A DNA stretch of 64,000 bases from Chitinophagaceae bacterium (GCA_016703625.1 JADJBP010000004.1:310001-374000), one strand, 5' to 3'. Positions 29,141-41,703 are shown, counted from the stretch's first letter. Numbers and translations are program-made. The notes: generated by a model not told the origin, from the letters alone.

Positions 29141-32100
29141 ATGAGAAAAATTTTCCTCTTTTTTGTACCGTTGTTATTTTGTGTGTTTGGTTTAAATGCT
29201 CAAAATACCAATGCTGAAGAGAATGCAGCGATCCGTTTGGTCAGCGCAAGCAAAGCTGAACTGGGTCTTACTGCTGAAGGCCTCGGTAATGTGATGGTTT
29301 CAAGTACTTACTTCGATAACGCTTACGGCGTTAGAAGGGTTTACCTGAACCAGACTTACAAAGGTATTCCGGTTTATAACCAAATGCTGGTGCTCGCCTA
29401 CAAAGGCGACAAACTGGTTTCCCAGGCCGGTGCCTTTCACCGGAGCGTGGAAAAATTTATAAACGCACGGTCAGGGGTACCTGCAGTAACAGCTGAATCA
29501 GCTGTGCAGTCTGCTTTGTCCGACAGGGGATTGCGTGCTTCCCAGATGGCTGTTGCCATTAACAGGAAAAACAACGGAACCTTTGTTGAATTCGGTAACA
29601 TGGGAATTTCCCGTGAAAATATTACAGCCCAGCTGATGTGGACGCCGATGGAAAATATGCGTGAGATCAACCTTTCCTGGCATGTATATATAATACCAAA
29701 AACAACAGCCGATTACTGGATGGTACGTGTAGATGCTACCAATAACAGTATTTTAGGCATGGATAACTATACAGATTATTGTGATTGGGGAACACCTGAT
29801 GTACATGGCCGGGTAAATTACCCTGCTTTTGCGATGGGCAATCCTGCTAAAATAACTGCAGATAAACAATTGGCAGAGTTTAAAAAATCGGATGATCCTG
29901 CTGTAGTTAATACGGCCACTTACAGGGTTATACCTTATCCTTATGAGAGCCCGATCCATACACCTACACCTTTTACAACAGAAACACGTGTAGACCCATG
30001 GTTATCGGCCCCGGGAAATGCCACTTCTTTAAAATGGCATACCGGTTCAGGTGCTACTGATTATGAATACTCCAGGGGTAATAATGTTTGGGCATATCAT
30101 GACCGTACAGCCCCAACCAATACCGGGAATCTTGCCAAATCGGCCAGTTCTACAACAGCTTTACCCAACTTAACTTTTGATTTTTTACCTGATTTTACCC
30201 AGGAACCAATTGTAACAAGTCCTCCAAACCAGCAATTCAACATTACCAATTTATTTTACTGGAATAATGTGATACATGATGTAATGTATGTGTATGGATT
30301 TGATGAGGTAAACGGAAATTTCCAGGATGATAACCAGGGCCGTGGCGGTGCAGGAAATGACCACGTAAATGCCGAAGCACAGGATGCCGGCGGTAGCAAT
30401 AACGCAAACTTTTCAACACCGGCTGATGGCGGAAGCGGAAGAATGCAGATGTATTTATGGACAGCACCAACGCCCGACAGGGATGGCGATGTGGACAATG
30501 GCATCATTGTACATGAATATGGCCATGGTATCAGTAATCGTTTAACAGGCGGACCTGCAAATGTGGGTTGTTTGGGAAATGCTGAGCAGATGGGAGAGGG
30601 CTGGAGCGATTATTATGCCTTAATGCTTACCCAGAATTGGGCAACAGCTACATTAAATACAGGTTTCAATTCACCAAGGGGTATTGGAACTTATGCAGTA
30701 AACCAGGCAACAACCGGTCCCGGTATCAGGCCGGCCAGGTATACTACAGATATGGCGATCAATAACTACACCTATGCCAATTTACCAAGTCTGGCTGTAC
30801 CGCACGGAGTTGGATTTTTATGGTGTACGATAATCTGGGATATGACCTGGAATATCATCAACCAGCAAGGCACTATAAATCCCAATATTTATAATTTTGC
30901 TGCCGGTGGTGGTAATGTCATTGCAATGAAAATTGTAACGGAAGCCTTAAAGATACAACAGTGTTCTCCGGGTTTTGTAAGCGGCAGAAATGCGATTTTA
31001 CAGGCCGACCAGATCTTATATGGCGGAACATACAGTTGTGCGATATGGGAAGCCTTCAGGAGAAGGGGTGTTGGTGCTTTTGCGTCTGAAGGTTCAACTG
31101 GAAGTACCAATGACCAGGTGGTGGATTTCACACCACCCATTACCATGGCAGCCTCAGTAAGCGCTTCAACAATACCTGAAGCATCGAATTTAATTTATAC
31201 AAATAGTTTAACTACCTGTGCCGCCATTACCGGTTACACATTAAGGGATACGCTGCCAACCAACGTTACGTATGTGAGTGGTGGTGTGTATGATGCTGCT
31301 ACCCGCGTAGTAAGCTTTGCAGCTAACCAGGGTGCCGGAACAACAAACTATCCGTTTACAGTTAATGCAAAACCGGGTTCTTATTTCCCTCCTGTTACCT
31401 TGTTTACAGAACCTGTTGCAACGGCAACAATACCTGCAGCATGGACCACGGCGGGATCTGTTGGAACACCATGGGCAGTATCAACTACTGTAAGTAACAG
31501 TGCTCCCAATTCTTTCTATGTTGTGAATCTTGCTACTGCCGGTGATCAAAGACTGGCAACAACAGCCACTTTTGCTTTACCACTCAATTCATATCCTGAA
31601 TTAAGTTTCTGGCACAGATGGAATACCGAAGAAGGATGGGATGGAGGTGTTGTTGAGATCAGTACAAACGGAGGTACCAGCTGGAATGATGTTGGTGCAA
31701 CAAACTTTACGCTGAATGGATATAATGGAGCCCTTGGTGCTGCACCTACAAATGCAATATCAGGAAGGGCAGCATTTACCGGTCTTCAGGGTACTTTCAT
31801 CAATACAAAAATTAATTTAGCTTCCTTTAATGGCAGTTCTGTCATGTTGCGTTTCCGTTTTGGATCTGATGACAATACAACTGCTCCAACTGCACCTGCA
31901 GGCTGGTGGGTTGATGATATTACACTTAGCTACAAAGCTGCTGTTAACATGCGCTCAGGTTTATTCAACGCAACCAATACGAGGGTATCATTCAGGGATA
32001 TGGTTACAGAGATCACCCAATTAATTGCGTGTGAACCTACCATCACCCAACAACCTGTTGATGCCGCTGCCTGTGCAGGGAATTCAGTAACCTATACCTG

Positions 32101-35100
32101 TATTGGTACTGCTGTAGGTGGGGTAACCTAACAATGGCAGGTAAGCACTACCGGTATCGGTGGAACTTATTCCAACTTAACGAATGTGGCTCCATATTCA
32201 AATGTTACCACTTCAACCATGACCATTAATCCGGCCGCTATCGGTATGGATGGATATTATTACCGTTGTGTGGTTACAGGAACATGTGCTCCAAATGCAA
32301 CAAGTAACCCGGCAAGATTATCTGTTGCGGCTGCTTCAACAGGCGGTTCGGTAACTCCGGCAACCTCACAGGTTTGCGGAACTACCAACACCGGTTTATT
32401 AACTTTATCAGGTCATGTGGGTAATGTGATCCGCTGGGAATCTGCAACCAATATTGCAGGCCCGTGGACAGCCATTGCCAACACAACAACTACCTATACT
32501 TTTGTAAATATTACACAAACAACGTATTACCGTGCTGTGGTTCAGTTTGGATCATGTGCACCGGGTAATTCTACGATTGCTACAGTAACATTCACTGCTT
32601 CTTCTCCAATTGTTATTGTTGCCGATCCGGGTACAACCATTTGTGCCGGAGATCCAACTTTGTTAACAGTTCATGAAGGCAATATCGCAGGCCCGCTTAC
32701 CATTCCTTTGGTTGCCAAACCGGCACTTTCACCGGAAGCGTAAGAGGTTATTACTTTACTGCCCCGGTTAACTTTACCATGACGGCACTTCGTGTTCCAA
32801 CCGATGCGTCTTCTGGAACACAAAACATTGCGGTTATGCGGATGACAGGTGCTACACCTCCTCCAGCATTCCCTGCAACAACCAATGCGTTCACTACATT
32901 ATTCTTAACCCAGGTTAACCCGGCAGTTGGTAACATACCGGTAAATATTCCAATACTTGCAGGAGAAGTTATTGCCATCATGGGTAACCGTGTAAATGTA
33001 AATTCTTACAGGGCTGCACCGAATACAACCACTATTGCAGGTTTCCCTGTACCGTTATTGAGGATGGGTATGCAGTTTCCTTTAGCTACTGGCTCCTCAA
33101 CAATTGTGGAGTGAGAATGCAGGGTGCGATCACCAGGTTTTCTTTGATTATGACCTATGGTTCGATCGGCCCTGTAACTACCGGTACATTCTCTATGGAC
33201 CCCACCGGCTGGTTTAAGTTCAACAACATCTAACCCGGTTGCGGCTTCTCCAATGACAACTACAACCTATACGGTTAATGTTGATAATGGGGCAGGTTGC
33301 ATTCGCCAGGCAAATATTACCATAACCGTTAACGATCGCCCTGTTGTAACTACACAGCCTACAAGTGTTTCAAGTTGCAATGGTTCTGCTGCAACCTTTA
33401 CTGCAGCTGGAACAGGAACCGGTCTTTCCTACCAATGGCAAGTAAGTACTACAGGCCCTGGTGGTCCATGGACTAACCTGGCAAACGCGGCACCATATTC
33501 GGGTGTAACTACAGCAACGCTTACCATTAACCCGGTATCCCTTGCACTGAGTGGTAACAATTACCGCGCAGTATTAAGTGGTTCATGTGCACCTGTTGGA
33601 ACTGCCAATATTTCAAATGCAGTTGTATTAACAGTAAATGCATTACCGGCTGTAACCGTTACCCCAGCTTCAGGTTGTGGTGGTGTTGCCGGTATCAATG
33701 GTTTATTGCTGACAGCCAGCGGAGCCAATTCATATACCTGGGCTCCACTTACAGGTTTATATACCAATGCAACAGCAACTATTCCTTACACCGGTGGCAA
33801 CAGTGCCACTGTTTATGCAGCACCTACAGCTTTCACAGCATATACCGTTACCGGAACAAGTACAGCAACCGGTTGCAGCAATACTGCATCTGCGCTTATT
33901 AACTATACACCACCGGCACCAACAATAGTACCATCTTCTGTTACCATGTGCCTTGGAGATCCGGCCGTTAAACTGAAGAGTTCATCTGCAACTTCTTCTG
34001 TGATGGCCTTTAACTCCGGTGTGATCAGTGTTCCCATCCCGGATAACAGCCAGGCCGGTGCATCGCATAACCTAACAGTTAGCGGTATACCTGCAAATGC
34101 AACTGTTACCGGTATGAAAGTAAAAATGACCATCCCGCATACCTTTATCGGTGACCTGGTTATTGCACTTAAAGCACCGAATAACAATGTGCTGAACCTT
34201 GACTTCTTCTTATCTAACTCGTTTGGTGGAGTAACTACAGGGTTCTTAAATACAGTGATCACTTCTGCGGCTGGTGCCCCGGCATTAAGCACAGGATCGA
34301 ATCCTTATACGGCTTCATTCAGGCCTGATGGCCAGATCGCAGCAACAGGCAATGGTCCTGCGGCTCCAACAGGCTACACCGCAAATATGGCCAACTTCAA
34401 TGCGCTGATCAGTACACTTACACCAGCCAATGTAAACGGCGTTTACACGCTGGCGATGTATGATGGAGGTGCTATTGACATTGGAACATTGACGAACTGG
34501 GAAATTGAATTTACCTATGTTCAGGGTGTACCGGCTACCCCGGCAGTATGGTCTCCTGCAGCAGGTTTATTCTCTGATGCACTGGCTACTGTTCCTTATG
34601 TAGCAGGTACTCCCGTTGATTCTGTATGGACAAGGCCAACACCATCAGGTGTTTATCCTTACCAGGTAACGGTTCAGAGCCTTGGGCTTCCGCCAACTGC
34701 CATACAAACTACATTTACCAATAACAACCAGTTTGCACTGGTAACTACCAATTTCAGGAACAACAACGCTTTCCCGGTTACCATTTCCGGTTTTGAGAGT
34801 ATTGCTTCAACAAGTGGTGCAAGTGTTGCTACTTTGTTTTACAAGACCACTCCGGTTAACGGAGCTCCGGGTGCAATATCTGCAGCCAATGGCTGGAATG
34901 TTGCCGGAACCGGTCCTTATACGGCAATTGCAAATACAACCACCACCACGCCGCAACCAATGTTGTCAGGCCTGAGCCTGGTTATTCCTGCAGGTGCTAC
35001 TTATGGCCTTGCCTTCCAATCAACAACAGCTGCCCTTGTTGGTAACTTAAGGTACAGCACAGTTGCTGCCGGTACTTATATCAATTCAGGTGGAGGTTGT

Positions 35101-36078
35101 GATGTGATCGCAGGCTCAAACGCCAGTTATGCCGGAGGTGTTGCTCCAATAGCTCCGTTAAATACACCAAGGGCCTTTATAGGACGGGTTTTGTTTGGTA
35201 ATAATACAACTCCATGTACATCACAGGCCCGTACGGTGGTTGTAACGGTTAACCAGCCAACAACGCTAAATGCAGCGTTACCGGCTAACCAGACAATATG
35301 TACTGATAAAGTTGCAACCTTCACTGTTGCGGTAACCGATGGCACAGGCCCTCACACCTATCGTTGGCAGGTAAGTACTGATAACGGTAATACCTGGACG
35401 AACATTGCAAATGGCGGTGTTTACAGTGGTGTAACAACGGCTACTTTAACAGTTACAGCACCACCGGTAAGCATGAGCGGTTATCAATACCATGCGATAG
35501 TTACAGGTGCAGCACCTTGTGCAGCATCAACATCCCGTAATGCTATTTTGACCGTGAATCCATTACCAACAGTAGTGATCACAGCCAGTCCTTACACCAG
35601 TTTATTCCCTGGTATGGTAACAACCATTTCTTCTACGGTTACACCAAATGCTGCGGCCACTTATACCTGGCTCAGGAACGGTGTTGTAGTTGCAGGTGCT
35701 GTAACAGGTACAATCACTGTAGATATAGATGGGCTTGGCGATTACCAGTTACGTGTTAATGATGTTAATGGTTGCAGCAATGTTTCCAACATCATCACCA
35801 TTAAAGATTCTGTAAGCGCTAAATGCTTCATCTATCCGAACCCAACCAGCGGTAAATTCCAGGTTAGGTACTATAGTGTTGCCAATAACGTATTACCACG
35901 TACATTAACGATCTCTGATGCCCAAGGTGACAGGGTGTTTACCCAGTATTACACCATTGGCCGTCCATACGACAGGATGGATGTGGATATGCGTGCTTAT
36001 GGAAAAGGCATGTATTGGGTTGAGATAGGTGACCTTAACGGTAACCGTTTATCCATGTGCAGGGTTGTTATTCAATAA
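29141..36078 (+). CDS. Giant T9SS-exported M36 (fungalysin) metallopeptidase with Ig-like, MAM-like and P-domains (four lesions)
   Basis: ATG 29141 (MRKIFLFFVPLLFCVFGLNAQ) gives a signal peptide; the ATG at 29111 does not. Order: fungalysin/thermolysin propeptide (to about residue 230), M36 catalytic domain with HEYGHGIS and EGWSDYYALML supplying the zinc ligands, a DUF11-like segment, a MAM/immune-inhibitor-like domain (31.4-31.95 kb), Ig-like repeats (QWQVSTTG near 32.15 and 33.45 kb, a third at 35.4 kb), a proprotein-convertase P-domain (33.99-34.52 kb), and a T9SS type A signal (YPNPTSGKFQVRYY, GKGMYWVEI). Lesions: TAA 32129-32131 where Tyr of YQWQVS is expected; one base lacking near 32715 and near 33107; one extra near 33193. 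About 2,310 residues repaired. Confidence 0.87.
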
Positions 36079-36101
36079 TCAATAACAAAGTTTACATACA
36101 G

Positions 36102-36134
36102 ATCCTCCCCGGTTTTCCGGGGAGGATTTTTTTT
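36102..36134 (+). terminator. Rho-independent terminator after the M36 gene
   Basis: ATCCTCCCCGG (36102-36112), loop TTTT, CCGGGGAGGAT (36117-36127), then a run of T. Perfect 11-bp GC-rich stem 23 bases after the stop codon. It separates the peptidase gene from its downstream paralogue. Confidence 0.9.
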
Positions 36135-36249
36135 GCAACGGGAAAAAATAAAACAGGGGGAATAACTGATTATTAATAAAATATAATTTGTAGTTTATAA
36201 TCAGTATTTTGTTAGTGCATCAGCTATATCATACACCAATCAATTCTGC

Positions 36250-38776
36250 ATGAAGAAATTCTACTTTCGCCTTTATACTGTAAACAACAATTTTAAAAAG
36301 CAGTTTTTAAGTATAAGCTTTTTGTTTTTTTTAATGTTGTATACTGGCACACACGCAATTGCCCAATGCCCTGTAGTTAATGTTACACCGGCAACCAGTT
36401 GTGGTGGAGTTGCAGGTGCGGGACCTTGTAACCTGCTCACCGCAAGTGGTAATGCAGATACGTATGTTTGGTCGCCTTTAGCAGGGCTATATACCAATTG
36501 TACACACACAATACCTTATACCGGAACGAATACTACTACAGTTTACGCAGCACCAACTTTTTATACGGAATATACTGTTACCGGAACTATTTTAGCCAGC
36601 GGTTGCAGTACCACAGCAACGGCCCGGGTAAATTATACGCCTCCTGCACCAATAGTAACACCCAATCCGGCTGTTATTTGCCTGGGCGACCCGGCCATAA
36701 AACTAAAAGTATTATCAACACCCAACACGGCACAGTTTTGTTCAGGACCTCTTAATATTCCTGTAGCTGATAATAACCCGGCAGGGGCTTCTAACAACAT
36801 CGCTGTATCCGGCCTTCCGGCCAACAGTACCATAACGGAAATAAATGTAACCATCAATATGACGCATACCCGGATAGGGAATATGGTATTTGTATTAAGA
36901 GCACCCAATGGACAGATCCTGAATCTTGATTATCACCTTACTGCTAGCGGAGGTACTGGTCCCACAACAGGTTTTGTCAATACAATTATCAGTTCAGCCG
37001 GAATAACTGCTTTAAGTGCAGGAGTCAATCCGTATACAGGTACTTTCAAGCCTGATTTGTTTGGGCCTGGTGGGGGTGGTGGATTTGGTGCAGGCGGCCC
37101 AACCGGAATGCTGCCAACTGCAACAACCTGGGCTCTACTTTATAGTGTACCAAACGGAAACTGGACCCTTGGCTTTTATGATGGCATTACAGGAGATGTG
37201 GGTATATTAACTTCCTGGTGTTTAGGAATTAACTATACCCTCGGAATTTTGCCGGCTACTCCTGCAGTATGGACTCCGGCTGCAGGATTATTTATGGATC
37301 CGGCTGCTACCATACCTTATATTGCCGGAACACAAAGAGATTCTGTCTGGGCCAGGCCCACACCGGCAGGTGTATATCCTTACCAGGTAACAACACAAGG
37401 TTTACCACCAACATTATGTACAACCGCTACAAATTTTGTAAGTAACAATAGCAATTCGACCATTACTTTTAATGTAAAAAATAATCATCCATACCCTATA
37501 AGAATGTTGCAAATCGATAGCAGAACATTGGCAGCAGGTACAGCATTGGTTTATGCATATTACAAAACTTCAGCAATCAACGGGCCACCAGGTGCAATTT
37601 CTGCTGCTAATGGCTGGGTTCAATTTGGGGCAGCTGCCATTACAGGTACAGGTTCGGCAGTTCAGCCATTTATCTCAAATTTGCAATTTGTGATTCCGGC
37701 GGGGCTTCTTATGGCATATGTTTACAGGCAATTACAATTACCAATGCACCTAACCTGTCTTACAGCACTTTAAGTCCGGGTAATTATTCTTTTAATGATG
37801 GTGGGTGTGAAATTATAACCGGAACAAATATTGGTTATAGCGGAATTAATATTCCGTCAGCGCCAACCATAACACCAGCTGGTTTTATTGGAGCAGTTCA
37901 TTTCGCACAGGCATCACCAACATGTACATCACCGTCACGCACTGTAGTAGTTACAGTAGGCCAGGCAATTTCTATAACTCAACAACCGGTTAACCAGGCT
38001 GTTTGTGTTGGCAATTCAGCCGGTTTTAGTGTTGCCATGGCAGGTACAGGGCCTTTTATTTACCAATGGCAGCAAAGTTCCAATGCAGGTGCACATACAG
38101 TAACATTGTTAACGGAGGAATTTTCAGCGGGGCGCTAACAGCTACGCTTTTAATAAATACACCACCGGTTACCATGAGCGGTTATTTATTCAGGGTGTCG
38201 GTAAATGGGGGATCAGGATGTTCAGGTGCAACATCAGCTGCTGCAATGTTAACTGTTTACACGTTGCCAAATATTGTTATAACCGCAAACCCTTTAATTA
38301 TTGGCCCGGGACAGACAACCACTATATTTTCTACCGTAACACCAAATCCCGCAGCTACTTACACCTGGTATTATAATGGAACAGTATTACCCGGCGCCAC
38401 GGCTGATACACTGCTGGTGGATATAAGCGGGTTGGGTGATTACCAGTTGAAAGTTACCGACGTTAACGGTTGTACCGATCTTTCCAATATCATAACCATT
38501 GTCCATTCATTTGCATTAACCCTTTTTACATACCCCAATCCGAGTGCCGGCATGTTCCAGGTAAGATATTACAGCGAAACAAATAGTGCATTGCAACGTT
38601 CGTTGACGGTATATAATAACAGGGGAGAAAGAATTATTACCAGAACTTTTATGCAAACGATCCCTTATCAGAAAATAGATATAGATATCAGGGCACATGG
38701 TAAAGGCCTTTACTGGATCGAGCTAAGAGATGCTGGCGGTAAGCGTTTGGCGGTAAACAGGGCGGTGGTTCAGTAA
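36250..38776 (+). CDS. T9SS-exported Ig/P-domain protein, paralogue of the M36 protein's C-terminal half (two frameshifts)
   Basis: ATG 36250 with a long signal-type N-terminus ending GTHAIAQ. It repeats the non-catalytic layout of its neighbour: TPATSCGGVAG segment, YTPPAP linker, P-domain (36.73-37.24 kb, VTINMTHTRIGNMVFVLRAP), a WTPAAGLF segment, an Ig-like repeat with YQWQ, then a T9SS signal (YPNPSAGMFQVRYYS, GKGLYWIEL). The peptidase domain is absent. Frames join if G4 at 37701-37704 gains a base (PAGASYG) and one A is added near 38091 (NAGATYSNIVNGG). About 841 residues repaired. Probably a surface or secreted adhesin-like protein. Confidence 0.82.
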
Positions 38777-38795
38777 AAAACAGGATTTCAAATGA

Positions 38796-38883
38796 AAAGT
38801 CAAAAGTCAAAAATCAAAAGTCAACATTCAAAAAAGTATCTAAACTCAACTGAACCAGTTTTTGAATTTTGACTTTTGACTTT
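38796..38883. repeat. Long AT-rich inverted repeat between convergent genes
   Basis: AAAGTCAAAAGTCAAAA at 38796-38812 is the exact complement of TTTTGACTTTTGACTTT at 38867-38883, a perfect 17-bp arm pair with a 54-base spacer. The left side also carries extra partial copies of GTCAAAA. It could serve as a bidirectional terminator for the T9SS gene and the mutase gene. Confidence 0.65.
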
Positions 38884-38909
38884 CACAGATTTCTATTAAT
38901 CAGTGGCCC

Positions 38910-40474
38910 TTATTTATATTCCCCGAAAACTTTTCTCAGTTCATCCGAAATTTCGCCGAGTGTGCAGTAATTTTCAACGGCCTCTAACACTACAGGCATC
39001 AGGTTTTCGCCGCTCAATGCTTTTTCATGAAGGGTTTTTAGAGAAGCCGCAACCTTTTTGTTATCTCTTTTTAATTTAAGTGCTTTTAATTTTTCAACCT
39101 GGAGGCTTTGTACATGTTCATCCACTTTAAAAACAGGGATAGTAGTTTTTTCTTCGGTTTGAAATTTATTTACGCCTACAATGACCTTTTCTCCGCTCTC
39201 GATCTGCCGTTGATATTCGTAAGCGCTTTTTGCGATCTCATCCTGGATAAATCCCTGCTCTATGGCTGCAACGCTGCCGCCCATGGCATCAATTTTTTCG
39301 ATCAGTTTCCAGGCAGCGGCTTCCACTTCATGGGTTAACGATTCTATAAAATAACTGCCGGCCAGGGGGTCAACCGTGTCGGGTGCACCGCTTTCAAAAG
39401 CCACGATCTGCTGGGTGCGCAGGGCAATGCCGGCCGCTTCTTCAGTGGGCAGACTCAGCGCTTCATCATAACCGTTGGTATGTAAGGACTGCGTTCCGCC
39501 TAAAACAGCTGCCAGTGTTTGTACCGTAACCCGGCTGATATTATTATAAGGCTGCTGTGCCGTTAAGGTACTGCCGCCCGTTTGGGTATGAAAACGCAGC
39601 ATCATGGCTTTTTCATCGGTAGCGCCAAGGTCTTTCATGATGGTTGCCCACATGCGCCTGGCTGCACGGAACTTGGCCACTTCTTCAAACAGGTTGTTAT
39701 GTGCATTGAAGAAGAAGGAGAGGCGTTTGCCGAAAATATTGATATCCAAACCCTTGTTCAGTGCTGCCTGTACATAAGCTTTACCATTGCTTAAAGTAAA
39801 AGCTATTTCCTGCACGGCCGTACTGCCGGCCTCACGTATATGGTAACCCGAAATGGAAATGGTATTCCATTTGGGTACTTCCGCAGCACACCATTCAAAA
39901 ATATCGGTGATGATGCGCATGGAAGCTTTGGGAGGATAAATGTAAGTTCCCCTTGCGGCATACTCCTTTAAAATATCGTTCTGGATGGTACCGGAGATCT
40001 TTTTAAGATCTGCCCCCTGCTTTTTTGCCAGGGCAATATAAAAAGCCAGTAAAATATATCCGCTGGCATTGATCGTCATGGAACTGGTTACTTCATCCAG
40101 CTTAATTCCTTTAAATAAGATCTCCATATCCTCCAGGCTGTCAATAGCCACACCCACTTTACCCACTTCGCCATCTGCCAGCGGATGGTCACTGTCGTAC
40201 CCAATTTGTGTGGGCAGATCAAAAGCCACACTTAAACCATTTACACCCTGGCTTAATAAATAATGATAGCGTTCATTACTGGCTTCGGCAGTTGAAAAAC
40301 CGGCGTATTGCCGCATGGTCCATAATTTACCCCGGTACATATCAGGTTGCACACCACGGGTAAAAGGGAAGGTTCCCCCGCCCCCCGGTTGGGGTATCCC
40401 GGAAAGATCCTCCTGTGTATAGATCGTTTTAATTTCAATACCGGAGTCGGTGAATTTTTTTTATCGGTAGCCAT
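38910..40474 (-). CDS. Methylmalonyl-CoA mutase large (substrate-binding) subunit without cobalamin domain (one frameshift)
   Basis: Acyl-CoA mutase large subunit. Family motifs: FTRGVQPDMYRGKLWTMRQ, RQYAGFSTAEASNERY (Tyr as in methylmalonyl-CoA mutase, where isobutyryl-CoA mutase has Phe), AFDLPTQIGYDSD, GTIQNDILKE, TQTGGSTLTAQQPYNN and GGTQSLHTN. It ends near residue 521 with no B12-binding DxHxxG domain, so that must be on another polypeptide. The N-terminus (ATG 40474, MATDKK) joins if the T8 run at 40455-40462 (plus strand) is corrected, giving FTDSGIEIKTIYTQEDL; otherwise a GTG at 40352 would start it late. Role: propionyl-CoA/succinyl-CoA interconversion. Confidence 0.9.
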
Positions 40475-40513
40475 AAATAAAAAAAAGCGGCCGCCAGGGG
40501 GGGAGCGCACAAA

Positions 40514-41032
40514 TTATAATATTCGTTTTGCTTCAAACCGCAATGCACTTAAAACAGTTTCATTCAATTCGGAATCGGTGCTTGCCACGTATTCCAAAAT
40601 GCGCTTGCTCAGTTCTATCCCGTTGGCATCCGGGGGCAGGGTAGCAGCAAGCTGGTTGATGATAAAAGTATTTTGATCCTTTAAATTACCAATCGCTTTC
40701 CACATTTTTGGATCTACATAGATCTGTTGTGTTACATTATATTCATACTCTGAACGTAAGGCATCCAGCAAGGCCAGTTGAAGATCAACAACGGTCATGC
40801 CTGCTGCCGGAGTCCGGGAAATCAGGTTTTTTAAGGAAGATCTTTCGGCATATAAAGTAAAACGTTCCAGTGCCTGTAATTTTAGTTTGACCACTTCGTT
40901 ATTGATACCAAGGCGTTCTATGATATTGTCCTTCATGCCTTTAAACTCGGCCAGCAGCCAGGCAATGGCAATGAAAAACATAAAAATAGCGCCCAGGATA
41001 ATATTTTGAACCATTCCGGATGATAATTCCAT
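40514..41032 (-). CDS. Hypothetical membrane-anchored protein (172 aa)
   Basis: N-terminal membrane helix (IILGAIFMFFIAIAWLLAEF), then a mostly helical soluble domain (VVKLKLQALERFTLYAERSS, AAGMTVVDLQLALLDALRSEYEYN). It resembles a Bacteroidota-specific family often found near acyl-CoA mutase genes, but I cannot name it with certainty. It lies 39 bases upstream of the repaired mutase start on the same strand, so co-transcription is likely. Confidence 0.6.
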   Translation of the reverse strand: MELSSGMVQNIILGAIFMFFIAIAWLLAEFKGMKDNIIERLGINNEVVKLKLQALERFTLYAERSSLKNLISRTPAAGMTVVDLQLALLDALRSEYEYNVTQQIYVDPKMWKAIGNLKDQNTFIINQLAATLPPDANGIELSKRILEYVASTDSELNETVLSALRFEAKRIL

Positions 41033-41218
41033 AGTTTATTAATTTAAAACAAAATTAAGGGATTGTGTGCACGAATAAATGGCTTATAAACCCGGTTATG
41101 CCGGCAAGGGGAACAATTATTTACAGTAACGGCTTACCGTCTTCCCCGCATTATGCTGTGCACCGGCTATTCTTTACATGAAAATCGTAATTCGTAAAAG
41201 CAATCTGCATTTATTATT

Positions 41219-41226
41219 TAATTTTG
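41219..41226 (+). promoter_or_regulatory. -7 box upstream of the iscA-type gene
   Basis: TAATTTTG matches TAnnTTTG exactly and lies 15 bases before the ATG at 41242. The -33 region (TTCG near 41191) is weak. Confidence 0.45.
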
Positions 41227-41241
41227 TACAAAGATTCAGAT

Positions 41242-41583
41242 ATGGAAACTACAACAATACCGGTTACATTAACTCCATCAGCTAAAGATGAAATTAAAAG
41301 GCTGATGAATGAAGAAGGATTTGATACCAAACAGTTTTTACGCATTGGAGTAAAGGGTGGGGGATGCAGTGGCATGACCTATGTGCTGGGGTTTGATACA
41401 AAAACTGAAAAGGATGATAGTTTTGAAATTGATGGCATTGCCATTATTATGGAAAGATCGCATGGCATTTACCTGGCGGGTATGGAGGTTGACTGGCAGG
41501 GCGGACTGAACAGCCGTGGGTTTACTTTCAATAATCCCAATGCCAGCAAAACCTGCGGTTGCGGAACAAGCTTTGCCGTGTAG
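41242..41583 (+). CDS. IscA/HesB-type iron-sulfur cluster carrier
   Basis: 113 residues from ATG 41242 (METTTIPVTLTPSAKDEIKR); a TTG start at 41224 is less likely because it lies in the promoter box. The three cluster ligands are present: Cys42 in GGGCSGMTY, and Cys105 and Cys107 in TCGCGTSF. A-type carriers hand Fe-S clusters to apoproteins in the cytoplasm. Single-gene unit, convergent with secDF and separated from it by a strong two-way terminator. IscA, ErpA or SufA cannot be separated from sequence alone. Confidence 0.9.
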   Translation: METTTIPVTLTPSAKDEIKRLMNEEGFDTKQFLRIGVKGGGCSGMTYVLGFDTKTEKDDSFEIDGIAIIMERSHGIYLAGMEVDWQGGLNSRGFTFNNPNASKTCGCGTSFAV

Positions 41584-41676
41584 CCAATTCAATTTGGTTT
41601 CAACATTACTGAGCGCTGTTAATAACAGTGCTTTTTTTATGCACGTATTTTAGCCATACCAGTTCCTGCAAATAAA

Positions 41677-41703
41677 AAGTGCCCCGTAAAAAACGGGGCA
41701 CTT
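41677..41703. terminator. Bidirectional terminator between iscA-type gene and secDF
   Basis: AAGTGCCCCGT (41677-41687), loop AAAAA, ACGGGGCACTT (41693-41703): perfect 11-bp stem. A-rich on the left and T-rich on the right, so it can work for both convergent genes. Confidence 0.8.
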
